A stretch of DNA of 64,000 bases from UBA721 sp002705165 (GTDB lineage Bacteria > Planctomycetota > Planctomycetia > Pirellulales > Pirellulaceae): assembly GCA_045565995.1 (NCBI GenBank), contig JBJLEF010000001.1, positions 1,860,001-1,924,000 on the forward strand, written 5' to 3'. Numbering within the stretch: position 1 is the first letter of the stretch; every line of letters begins with the position of its first letter. Of this stretch, positions 46,399-54,757 are shown piece after piece. The notes under the pieces are model-generated. The model had not been told where the DNA came from. It made no database searches and saw nothing but the letters and a program-made list of their open reading frames with translations. A program made the position numbers and the translations under genes.

Positions 46399-48017
46399 TG
46401 AAATCGTTGCACATTCAATTATTGGTAATACTCTTGGCGACGATCTTTGCGACACCTGGGATCGCACAAACAAAGATCGACGAAATGTCGTTGGAGCGTT
46501 GGGGGAAGTTGCGCGAGGTTGAGCGGTACCAATTGAATATCGCCGAAAAGTACTTTAAGGAGAAGAAGTACGAGGTAGCGTTAAGTGAATATGAGAAATA
46601 TTTGTCGCTTTATGAACGTAGCGATGCCGCCTCGTTTGCACAACTCAAGTGGTCCCTTTGTCTCAATCAGCTCCGCAAACAGAATACGGCTATTAAAGAG
46701 GGGTTCCAATCGGTCGTTGATTATTGGCCCGACTCCGTAGATGCCGCGAAGGCATCATATTTGATCGGTAAGACGTATGTTGACATTGGTCGCGTGTCCT
46801 ACGGTAAGAAAGCTTATCAGGAAACAATTGAAGATTATCCGGATAATCCTGTCGCGGTCTACTCGCTTTCCGGCTTGGCAGAGATCGCTCGTCAGGAAAA
46901 GAATGAAACCAATTTAGTCAAGATTTGGAAACGTCTGACTTTCGATATTGAGCGCACCAAACTGACCAGCGGTACCTGTGCAACGGCTGCTAATTCATTG
47001 GCAGGATACTACTTTGGAAAAGGAGCTTTTCCGGATGCCTTGAAGAGTTTACAGGCCAACTACAAAGATGATCAACTCAGCTATTACGTTTACTATTACT
47101 CACGATCTCCGCTAAGTGGTCTGATCGGAAAGGATGAAACTAAAACGACTGGCTTGCGTCTGGCTGATCAGACGGTCTCCTACCTGAAGGCCCATCTTGA
47201 AACTGATTTATCAACCGATGCTCTAAAGAGCAAGGCGCAACAGCAGTGGAATCAGATGATCGAAGTTCAAAAGTATTCTCGTCGCGACGATAAAGTGCTG
47301 GCTGCCTATAAGGCTATGTTGGGGGTGTTTGGCAATACAGACGAGATTCTGGGAAGCCTGGCCGACTACCACGTTTCACAAAAGCGGTATGACCAGGCGC
47401 GTTCTATTTACCGACAATTCAAGGATAAGATTCAGGGGTTTTCAAAAGTGGCAGTCAGTTTTTCCTCTGAAGGTAATGTAGCCGAAGCAGTGAAAGTTTA
47501 TAAACAGCTGGCTGGATTGGATCCAGAGAATTCCGCCAAGTGGCAAGGAGCCGAAGCATCGGCTTATGTAGCGGTAAAGCAATATGTACAAGCCATTCAG
47601 ATCTATCGGTCTTTAGTCGCTTCCGACGCACTTAATAGTCAGCAATGGCTTTGGGCTTTGGCAACCACTCAACGAGATGCTAACCAATGGAAAGAAGCGA
47701 TTGGCACATTTCGTCAGAGTGAGAATTTCCCCGAGAACTATCGTCAGATGGCTAGCTGCCACCGTGCTCTTAAAGAGTATAAAGAAGCACTTATTCTCTA
47801 CGGTCAGATCATTGGAGGAAGTGAATCGATGGCACCATGGGCCCAATTGCAAATTGGCTATACGTATGAGCAGATGGATTCAGCAGAGCAAGCAATTAAA
47901 GCATTTCAGCAGTGTTGCAAGAAATATCCCAAAGCATCTTACGCGAGTACGGCTCATGCTCACTTACAGAATAAGTACAAGATCTCCGTTACACTTGGTG
48001 GTGGTACTGATGAGTAG
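46398..48017 (+). CDS. Exported TPR protein
   Basis: 539 residues with a signal peptide (IQLLVILLATIFATPGIAQ). TPR-type repeats fill the mature chain: EKYFKEKKYEVALSEYEKYL, YLIGKTYVDIGRVSYGKKAY, LADYHVSQKRYDQARSIYRQ and, last, IGYTYEQMDSAEQAIKAFQQ. No enzymatic domain. Starting on the stop of the DUF4159 gene (TAATG), it is translationally coupled to it. It is the last gene of the ExbBD cluster, probably a periplasmic assembly or ligand-binding partner. Confidence 0.85.
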   Translation: MKSLHIQLLVILLATIFATPGIAQTKIDEMSLERWGKLREVERYQLNIAEKYFKEKKYEVALSEYEKYLSLYERSDAASFAQLKWSLCLNQLRKQNTAIKEGFQSVVDYWPDSVDAAKASYLIGKTYVDIGRVSYGKKAYQETIEDYPDNPVAVYSLSGLAEIARQEKNETNLVKIWKRLTFDIERTKLTSGTCATAANSLAGYYFGKGAFPDALKSLQANYKDDQLSYYVYYYSRSPLSGLIGKDETKTTGLRLADQTVSYLKAHLETDLSTDALKSKAQQQWNQMIEVQKYSRRDDKVLAAYKAMLGVFGNTDEILGSLADYHVSQKRYDQARSIYRQFKDKIQGFSKVAVSFSSEGNVAEAVKVYKQLAGLDPENSAKWQGAEASAYVAVKQYVQAIQIYRSLVASDALNSQQWLWALATTQRDANQWKEAIGTFRQSENFPENYRQMASCHRALKEYKEALILYGQIIGGSESMAPWAQLQIGYTYEQMDSAEQAIKAFQQCCKKYPKASYASTAHAHLQNKYKISVTLGGGTDE

Positions 48018-48097
48018 CATGGCCGACTCTAGAATCGGCAGGATGAAATCTGTTTTTTCTGACTCAAACTTTTACTTTCACCTAATCCTTAACTGGC

Positions 48098-48124
48098 CGG
48101 GTTCTTTGCTTAAGACCGAACCCG
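48098..48124 (+). terminator. Hairpin after the ExbBD cluster (weak terminator candidate)
   Basis: CGGGTTC (48098-48104) pairs with GAACCCG (48118-48124) with a 13-base loop. No T run follows, so it may be an RNA-stabilising stem rather than an intrinsic terminator. Confidence 0.4.
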
Positions 48125-48178
48125 CATTGCTGAAGTAAGGTATATCCAAAACACAGCCTTCAATTCATAATGTGACAC

Positions 48179-50002
48179 ATGAGCGGTACTACCTATGAAT
48201 ACGATGTTTTGGTTGTCGGAGCTGGGCACGCAGGGACAGAAGCGGCGGCGGCTGCCGCTCGAACTGGTGCGCGGGTTGCATTACTCACAACCAACCTCGA
48301 TACCGTTGGGCAGATGAGTTGTAATCCGGCCATTGGTGGAGTTGCCAAAGGACAGATCGTACGCGAAATTGATGCGTTGGGCGGTCTCATGGGACGAGCT
48401 ATTGATAAGACCGCTCTGCAGTTTCGCATGCTAAATAAACGTAAAGGTCCGGCCATGCACAGCCCTCGTGCGCAGGCCGATAAAAAGCTCTATCAGCAGG
48501 AAGTTAAAAAACTGATAGAGCAGCAGGACGGGATTTCACTTCGTCAGGAACTAGTAGAAGATATCCTGACTGAAAAAGATGGTGAAGTCGTTCGGGTGAC
48601 GGGGGTTCGTGTACGCGGTGATGCCCTGTATCGGGCGCAGGCAGTTATTCTTACAACAGGAACATTTCTTTCTGCCTTAATGCACACCGGTGAAGCAAAA
48701 ACTGCGGGCGGACGTGCTGGTGAAGGTACGAGTCAGGGGATTAGTCAGGCATTGAGCGAAGCCGGATTTCGTTTGGAACGGTTCAAAACAGGAACGCCGC
48801 CAAGACTTAATTCTCGTACCATCGATTACCGTCAGGCTGAAGAACAACCAGGCGACGTGGAGCCGGAACCGTTCTCATATATGACGGATAAAATTACTCA
48901 AGAACAGTTGCCCTGCTGGATTACCTATACCAATAACAAGGTGCACCAGTTAATTCGTGACAATCTTGACCGGGCTCCAATGTATAGCGGTCAGATTAAT
49001 TCGGCGGGTCCTCGTTATTGTCCGTCGATTGAAGATAAGATCGTTCGCTTTGCAGACAAAGACAGACATCAGCTCTTTCTTGAGCCGGAAGGATATGAAA
49101 CAGAAGAAGTTTATGTAAACGGTATCTCAACCAGCCTGCCACGAGATGTTCAGGATGCAATGTTCAAGATGATACCTGGTTTGGAGAAAGCTCAGATCAT
49201 GAGGTACGGGTATGCCGTGGAGTACGATTATAGTCCTCCTGACCAACTTCGCCCGACGCTTGAAACCAAGTTTATCAAGGGCTTGTATTTTGCCGGACAG
49301 ATCAATGGTACAACCGGCTATGAAGAAGCCGGGGCACAGGGATTGATCGCCGGGGCCAATGCAGCCTTAATGCTGGCGAAGAAAAAGTCACTTGTTATTG
49401 AACGTAGTCAAGGCTATATCGGTGTGTTGATTGATGATTTAGTTACCTGTGGTGTAGATGAACCTTACCGCATGTTCACTAGCCGAGCTGAATATCGTTT
49501 GTTACTTCGGCAGGATAATGCTGATCGTCGTCTCACCCGTCTGGGATTTGAGCATGGTTTGGTTTCACAGCAACGAGTTGACTGTCTTACGAAGAAAGAG
49601 AGCCAAATTGAAGAAGTTTTGACGTTATTGGAATCAAAGCATCTGGGGCAGGCAACACTGACGAAACATTTACGTCGTCCAGAGACCACCTGGGATGAGA
49701 TTGTAGAGCGTTTGCCGGAGTTGAGTGAATTGTCTTCCGAAGTGGTTCAACAAGTGACCTATGACGTCAAGTACTCCGGCTATATTGCTCGACAGCAGAT
49801 GGAGATAGATCGCCAGAATCGTCTTGCCGAGAAACAGATCCCGGACAATTTCGACTATGAAGCCATCGGACATTTGCGTACAGAGGCGCGGCAGAAACTA
49901 TCCACTATACGCCCAGCCACTGTCGCACAAGCTTCTAGAATTAGTGGTATAACGCCGGCAGATATGGCGTTGGTAACGGCTTATTTGCAAAATCGTTCTT
50001 AA
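48179..50002 (+). CDS. mnmG: tRNA uridine-5-carboxymethylaminomethyl modification enzyme MnmG
   Basis: 607 residues. FAD- and NADH-dependent subunit that, with MnmE, modifies the wobble uridine of several tRNAs. The FAD motif VVGAGHAGTEAAAAAARTG opens the chain; QMSCNPAIGGVAKGQIVREI, FKTGTPPRLNSRTID, GTTGYEEAGAQGLIAGANAA and the C-terminal DEPYRMFTSRAEYRLLLRQD are diagnostic. Full length for the family. The stop overlaps that of the convergent oxidoreductase gene by four bases. mnmE is not in this window. Confidence 0.98.
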   Translation: MSGTTYEYDVLVVGAGHAGTEAAAAAARTGARVALLTTNLDTVGQMSCNPAIGGVAKGQIVREIDALGGLMGRAIDKTALQFRMLNKRKGPAMHSPRAQADKKLYQQEVKKLIEQQDGISLRQELVEDILTEKDGEVVRVTGVRVRGDALYRAQAVILTTGTFLSALMHTGEAKTAGGRAGEGTSQGISQALSEAGFRLERFKTGTPPRLNSRTIDYRQAEEQPGDVEPEPFSYMTDKITQEQLPCWITYTNNKVHQLIRDNLDRAPMYSGQINSAGPRYCPSIEDKIVRFADKDRHQLFLEPEGYETEEVYVNGISTSLPRDVQDAMFKMIPGLEKAQIMRYGYAVEYDYSPPDQLRPTLETKFIKGLYFAGQINGTTGYEEAGAQGLIAGANAALMLAKKKSLVIERSQGYIGVLIDDLVTCGVDEPYRMFTSRAEYRLLLRQDNADRRLTRLGFEHGLVSQQRVDCLTKKESQIEEVLTLLESKHLGQATLTKHLRRPETTWDEIVERLPELSELSSEVVQQVTYDVKYSGYIARQQMEIDRQNRLAEKQIPDNFDYEAIGHLRTEARQKLSTIRPATVAQASRISGITPADMALVTAYLQNRS

Positions 50003-51186
50003 AAGTCAAGCCACGTATTGTCTGAATCTGAGCTGGATTGCACTCGTTCGATAAACCGAACACCCTCCAGACCGTCGTAGACATTAGGGTAGAGCGTGTT
50101 AATTCCCGGATTGAATCCAGTGGCGATATTCTTTGCTATGTCATCAAAAGTCGCTCGATAGATATTGGCAAAAGCTTCATAAAACCCTTCCGGATGCCCC
50201 CCTGGAATTCGCGTGGATGCTTTGGCGAGCTCGTGCATATAGTCGCCTCCGGGGTGTCGATGCATGATTTCGGTGGATGCTCCCTGACGTCGAACAACAA
50301 GTTGGTTAGCGTCCTCCTGACTCCATTGTAGTGAGCCCTTGGTACCGTCGACCTCCAGGGTGAAGTCGTTTAGCCTTCCGTGACTCATTTGGCTATAAGT
50401 GATTAGCCCTAAAGCTCCATTGTCCATTCTCAGTTGAATTAAGCCGTAATCATCTATCGCACGAGTCGGATGAAATGATTCCGTAGTGGCTGCAAGCTTG
50501 TTGATATTTAGTCCGGTTACAAACCTCAGTAAGTTATAGGCATGGGTACCGATATCTCCCAAAGATCCGGAACCGGCTTTGGAGGGGTCTGATTTCCAGG
50601 CCCCACGAGCCGCGGGAACCGTACTGTCAAATGTTGTAAGCCAGCCCTGTATGTAAGAGGAACGAATAGCGAGGATGTCTCCGATTTCACCCGCTTCAAT
50701 AATTTCTCTTGCTTGTCTGACCATTGGGTATCCGGTGTAGTTATGCGTTAAGGCAAAGATCTTACCGGTCTCTTCAACCGTCTTGACTAATTCTCTCGCA
50801 CTTTCGACATTGTTGGTCATGGGTTTATCACAGACAACATGAAAGCCGGCCTTTAATGCAGCCTGAGCAATCTCAGCATGTGTGTGATTGGGGGTAGCGA
50901 TGCTTATGAAATCGATTCTATCTTTCTCATCGAGTTTCAATTCATCAGCAAGTAACTCCTGGAAATTACCATAAGCCCGGTCTTCCCGGATGCCAAATAG
51001 GGGAGCATATTCTCGGGATCGTCGAGGATCTGAACTCAAAGCTCCTGCACATAGTCGGGCTCGATTGTCGAGCGTGGCGGAGATGGCGTGTACTCTTCCA
51101 ATGAAGGCAGCTCCACCTCCACCGATTAGCCCCATACGAAGTTTCCGATTAATTTCAGGATTCATTTCCACCACCGTTGATATCAT
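49999..51186 (-). CDS. Gfo/Idh/MocA-family oxidoreductase
   Basis: 395 residues. The N-terminal Rossmann domain has RMGLIGGGGAAFIGRVHAIS, SIATPNHTHAEIAQAALKAG and the catalytic-lysine motif VVCDKPM. The C-terminal beta-sheet domain includes AWKSDPSKAGSGSLGDIGTH with the usual SGGGALxDIGxH-like substrate motif. NAD(P)-dependent sugar or inositol dehydrogenases belong here; the substrate is unknown. An alternative start is ATG 51165. Convergent with mnmG. Confidence 0.9.
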   Translation of the reverse strand: MISTVVEMNPEINRKLRMGLIGGGGAAFIGRVHAISATLDNRARLCAGALSSDPRRSREYAPLFGIREDRAYGNFQELLADELKLDEKDRIDFISIATPNHTHAEIAQAALKAGFHVVCDKPMTNNVESARELVKTVEETGKIFALTHNYTGYPMVRQAREIIEAGEIGDILAIRSSYIQGWLTTFDSTVPAARGAWKSDPSKAGSGSLGDIGTHAYNLLRFVTGLNINKLAATTESFHPTRAIDDYGLIQLRMDNGALGLITYSQMSHGRLNDFTLEVDGTKGSLQWSQEDANQLVVRRQGASTEIMHRHPGGDYMHELAKASTRIPGGHPEGFYEAFANIYRATFDDIAKNIATGFNPGINTLYPNVYDGLEGVRFIERVQSSSDSDNTWLDF

Positions 51187-51544
51187 TTCCGTTGAGTCAG
51201 TTTTTGTTTAGGTTGAATTCTGGGATGGAGATCAATTGTAGCGAATCGATTGCTTTGATAATTCCCCAATCTAATCTGACGCGATTGAGATTTCAAAGAG
51301 CTGCGCTTTATTGGTGTTGACGTCGATTCTTATATTTTGGCACAATCGGCCTCGTTGGGAATTTAGCCAAGATTGGAAAGATTGGTTAATCCAATGAAAT
51401 GCGGTGTTCTTGGAGTCTAAGTGATTTAGATTTGGATAGGACGACTGAGTAACTAAGGTGATAGACAGGATTTGGAAGCAGCAGGGTATTTGAGTAGATT
51501 ACCTCACAAGCGTTTCAAACCGATTAATTCAGGAGGGACTTTCC
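51187..51544. other. Divergent intergenic region upstream of the HTH-receiver gene
   Basis: 358 bases between divergently transcribed genes, so it must contain promoters for both. TTGACG at 51317-51322 with CACAAT 18 bases later (51341) is a weak sigma-70-like candidate for the plus strand. AGGAGGG at 51531 is the ribosome-binding site of the regulator. Nothing else is supported. Confidence 0.4.
51531..51537 (+). promoter_or_regulatory. Strong ribosome-binding site fixing a GTG start
   Basis: AGGAGGG, the best Shine-Dalgarno match in the window, lies seven bases before GTG at 51545. Confidence 0.88.
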
Positions 51545-52138
51545 GTGTCACTCTCAGCAAAAACAGTATTTACAACCGGGGAAGCTGCCAAGATCTGTAA
51601 GGTCAGTCAGCAGACAATTATTCGTTGTTTCGACAACGGAAGCCTGAAGGGTTTCCGAGTTCCAGGCAGCCGTTTTCGTCGTATTCCGCGTGAACAGCTT
51701 TTCGCTTTCATGAAGGAAAATGGTATTCCAACGGATGCTTTCGAAAGTGGAGACCGTAAGGTATTAGTGGTTGATGACGATGTTGAACTAGTGGAATTGC
51801 TGGTTGATGTCTTCGAACGTGATGGTCGCTTTGAAGTCAAAACAGCAAATAATGGATTTGATGCAGGTATGTTGGTTCGAGAGTTTCGTCCTGACCTGGT
51901 TGTTCTCGACGTTATGCTTCCGGATATCAACGGTAAAGAAGTATGTGTTCGTGTAAGAAACGACGATACGCTGGAATCCGTAAAAATCATCTGCATTTCC
52001 GGGATGGTGGAACAGGATAAGATCTCCGAACTGACAGCGGCTGGTGCTGATGACTTTATGCACAAACCGTTCACTGTAGATCGACTATTAGATCGAGCTT
52101 GTGATCTCCTGGAGATGGAACGAGCAGTTGTCAACTAG
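51545..52138 (+). CDS. HTH (excisionase/MerR-like)-receiver domain regulator
   Basis: 197 residues. The N-terminus is a small winged helix of the BldC/excisionase type (TTGEAAKICKVSQQTIIRCF, then GFRVPGSRFRRIPREQLFAF). Residues ~75-190 form a receiver domain: KVLVVDDDVELVELL (acidic pair), VVLDVMLPDINGKEV (phospho-acceptor Asp), ICISGM and the lysine in MHKPF. This order, DNA-binding first and receiver second, is the reverse of most response regulators. The start is GTG, fixed by the AGGAGGG upstream. The histidine kinase downstream, across a terminator, is the likely partner. Confidence 0.88.
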   Translation: MSLSAKTVFTTGEAAKICKVSQQTIIRCFDNGSLKGFRVPGSRFRRIPREQLFAFMKENGIPTDAFESGDRKVLVVDDDVELVELLVDVFERDGRFEVKTANNGFDAGMLVREFRPDLVVLDVMLPDINGKEVCVRVRNDDTLESVKIICISGMVEQDKISELTAAGADDFMHKPFTVDRLLDRACDLLEMERAVVN

Positions 52139-52181
52139 TTTTTATAGAACTAGTTCCCGGAATCTAGTTAGCGAAAAAAAT

Positions 52182-52213
52182 AAAAACGTGCATCATCCGG
52201 TGTGCGTTTTTTT
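52182..52213 (+). terminator. Rho-independent terminator between regulator and kinase
   Basis: AAAAACGTGCA (52182-52192) pairs with TGTGCGTTTTT (52201-52211) with two G-T wobbles, followed by more T. It lies 44 bases after the regulator stop and 25 before the kinase start, so the kinase is expressed by read-through or from a promoter within the regulator gene. Confidence 0.82.
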
Positions 52214-52237
52214 ATTGAGGCTCTTGTAGGCAATGGT

Positions 52238-53440
52238 ATGACGAACTGGCCGACCATAAGCGTTCATGATCAATCTTTGGGGTTACCTATTCTTAAGGTA
52301 ACTCTTGATCGCCTTGTACGCACGATTGTTTGTCTGGATAGAGGAAGTCGTGCCGAAGAGTATGAAGACCTGTTCCAAGCGGATCCATTCTTTGCCGTCT
52401 GGATCGCCGCCCAGGCTTCCAACCGTGGTGTGCCTGCTGGATCTGAATCGGCTCTTGCTGCCTGGTTGAATGGAGAAGGAGAGCAAATTCTTGCTGAGTT
52501 GGATCCGGACCCAACCGATGAACTGCTTACCCCTGATCCGGGAGTGTCCGCCGCCTATCTTTGTCGTTTAGTAAGCACTGCCAGTGAAACGGGACATTCT
52601 GTAGTCTCCCTGGTATTTGCTCAATCTCCAGAGATTGACCTGGCCAACGACCAAATTGCGAATCAGCTGATGAAGAAGATGAATACAGTTATGAATTCAG
52701 AGGGACCCGTCGTATCGTTTGCCGACTGGCAAAAAGTACTTAATTGGGATCAGCGCGATGAGTTATTTGAACGACAGCTTCATCACCAGAAAATGCTGGC
52801 GATCAAAAATTTTGCCTATGGCGCCAGTCACGAAATTAATAATCCGCTTGCTAATATAACTTCTCGTGCACAGAATCTCGTCAAGGTTGAAGAGGATGTT
52901 CATCGTCGGCGGGAATTATCCACGATTGAAACTCAGGCCCATCGCGCTTCATCGATGATTGCTGACCTTATGGTATTCGCTCAGCCACCCTCTCTTAACT
53001 TAGAACCTGTTAGCGTAAAGCAACTGGCAACTCAAGCGATGCAGGAAATGAGTGAATTTACAGTCCCTCTGGGACTCGAAATGGAGGTTGACGATAGTGA
53101 AGATGTTATGATTCAGTCCGACGAAAAAGCCTGCCTCGAAATCTTCAAGATTGTAATACAGAACAGTATCGACGCCATGGAGGAAGGTAAAATTTCACTG
53201 GCCTGGCAAGTCGATGAAAGCAGGGTTTTCGTAACGGTGTCTGATAACGGAACACCTATTCCGGAGCAGCAGTTAGACATCGTTTTTGACCCATTCTTCT
53301 CAGGACGCGAAGCTGGCCGGGGAATTGGGTTTGGGCTCACTAAAGCCTGGAGAGTCATGCAACTCCATCATGGTGATATTACGGTCAGTAATCTGGTTGA
53401 TGGAGTTGCTACCAGACTGCAGTTTGTAAAATCCTCCTAG
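52238..53440 (+). CDS. Cytoplasmic sensor histidine kinase
   Basis: 400 residues from ATG 52238; the in-frame GTG at 52202 lies inside the terminator stem and is rejected. Residues ~1-175 form a sensory region with no recognised domain and no membrane helix. The phospho-acceptor is H198 in GASHEINNPLANIT; the N box is IVIQNSIDAMEEGK, G1 is VSDNGTPIPEQQ and G2 is GRGIGFGLTKAW. With no transmembrane segment it should sense an internal signal. Probable partner of the HTH-receiver protein just upstream. Confidence 0.9.
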   Translation: MTNWPTISVHDQSLGLPILKVTLDRLVRTIVCLDRGSRAEEYEDLFQADPFFAVWIAAQASNRGVPAGSESALAAWLNGEGEQILAELDPDPTDELLTPDPGVSAAYLCRLVSTASETGHSVVSLVFAQSPEIDLANDQIANQLMKKMNTVMNSEGPVVSFADWQKVLNWDQRDELFERQLHHQKMLAIKNFAYGASHEINNPLANITSRAQNLVKVEEDVHRRRELSTIETQAHRASSMIADLMVFAQPPSLNLEPVSVKQLATQAMQEMSEFTVPLGLEMEVDDSEDVMIQSDEKACLEIFKIVIQNSIDAMEEGKISLAWQVDESRVFVTVSDNGTPIPEQQLDIVFDPFFSGREAGRGIGFGLTKAWRVMQLHHGDITVSNLVDGVATRLQFVKSS

Positions 53441-53452
53441 GTGAGACTGGCT

Positions 53453-54472
53453 TTACTGAGCCAGACCTCGTCGGGCAAGTTCGGCCATGACGCCCCGAAC
53501 GATGGCTTCAATATCGATGTCACCGGAGGCCGGATTATTCTGGAAACTGTCCTGCGTTTCCTGCATGAACCCTTCATCTCGAAGCATTTGCTCGAGCTCA
53601 CCACTGAGCACTTGCAGTTTGGCGGTCAGCTCAGGTCCTTGAGGCTGCCGTCCGGTACCTGTGTTGAATCCACGCAATTTAATGGCTTCCCGAAACCCTT
53701 CAGGAAATTCACTGCGAAAGAGCATCGCATCAAAGAGCCGAAGCAGCCGGTACTGGAGGTCTCGCGCGAGTTCCCACTGTCCCGTAGAAGCTAGCTGGAA
53801 GATCTTCCCTGTGATTTCTGGACAAACTCCACTTGAGGCGTTTGTTCCACCATCGGCTCCAACCCACATCATTGGTACCAGTACCGGATCCCAGCCTGTC
53901 ATGAATGAGAAGTCAGGACGGTTGGGACGTATTTTAGAGATCATTCTCATCATCTGAGGGATGTCCCCGGATGAGTCTTTGATACCAATGACTCGTTCGC
54001 AATCGTCAGCCAAACGAGCGACAGTATCGACATCGATCGGCGAAGCGAAGAGTGGAATATTATACAGTGTCACATCAATGGGAGAGTTATCGGCTATCTC
54101 CTTAAAGTAGGTATAAATAGCTTCCGGACCGATTTGATAATAAAAGGGCGAAACGATAGCCACGGCAGTGGCTCCCAAATCATAATATCTCTCACACGCT
54201 CGGATCGTTTCTCGCGTATTTGCTTCGGCTGCTCCAGCCAAAATAGGCACTCGGCCATTGACCTGGTCAGCAATGATTTCAATGATTCGCACTCGTTCTT
54301 CAGCTGTAAAACGAGTGAATTCCCCGGTAGACCCATTGGGATACAGACCGTGTACGCCCTTATCGATCAACCAATCCACATAACGTCGAGTTTCCCCTTC
54401 ATTGATGTTTCCGTGATTGTCCAAACAGACGATATTAGGAGTAAAGATACCGGATAGTTTCGCTTGACTCAT
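53453..54472 (-). CDS. DapA/NanA-family aldolase or lyase
   Basis: 339 residues of the dihydrodipicolinate synthase/N-acetylneuraminate lyase TIM-barrel family. GSTGEFTRFTAEER near residue 47, the proton-relay tyrosine Y137 (YNIP) and Schiff-base lysine K165 (GIKDSSG) are present. The substrate-carboxylate motif differs from DapA, so a sugar-acid lyase or similar is more likely than lysine synthesis. The C-terminal ~35 residues (DIEAIVRGVMAELARRGLAQ) extend past the usual family end and resemble the short tails found in some propanediol/ethanolamine-type shell or encapsulated enzymes, though that is only a resemblance. Convergent with the kinase gene, 12 bases apart. Confidence 0.85.
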   Translation of the reverse strand: MSQAKLSGIFTPNIVCLDNHGNINEGETRRYVDWLIDKGVHGLYPNGSTGEFTRFTAEERVRIIEIIADQVNGRVPILAGAAEANTRETIRACERYYDLGATAVAIVSPFYYQIGPEAIYTYFKEIADNSPIDVTLYNIPLFASPIDVDTVARLADDCERVIGIKDSSGDIPQMMRMISKIRPNRPDFSFMTGWDPVLVPMMWVGADGGTNASSGVCPEITGKIFQLASTGQWELARDLQYRLLRLFDAMLFRSEFPEGFREAIKLRGFNTGTGRQPQGPELTAKLQVLSGELEQMLRDEGFMQETQDSFQNNPASGDIDIEAIVRGVMAELARRGLAQ

Positions 54473-54757
54473 GATTAATCGTGTTCTGCGTTAGCATTAT
54501 TCTTATTGTGATTGCATGGATTACCTAACCCATACAGTTTTTTCTTAACCTGAAGAACTATAGCTCTCGGCTTTTAGAAGGTAGTGAAAAAATCAAACTT
54601 TTAGGGTTGGTTAAACAGTATCGATCAGGGAATAAGAAGAATACGATTCGGTTATGACGGTTATAACGACGGTTGAACTGGTAGAGTGATGCTAACCATG
54701 CTCCGAGATAGGTTGCTAACCGTTTGATAATAACGACGTATTCCAATTAATAAGAAA

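Noticed and set aside
52202..52237. GTG 52202 as histidine kinase start
   Set aside because: It is in the right arm of an intrinsic terminator; ATG 52238 lies just beyond.
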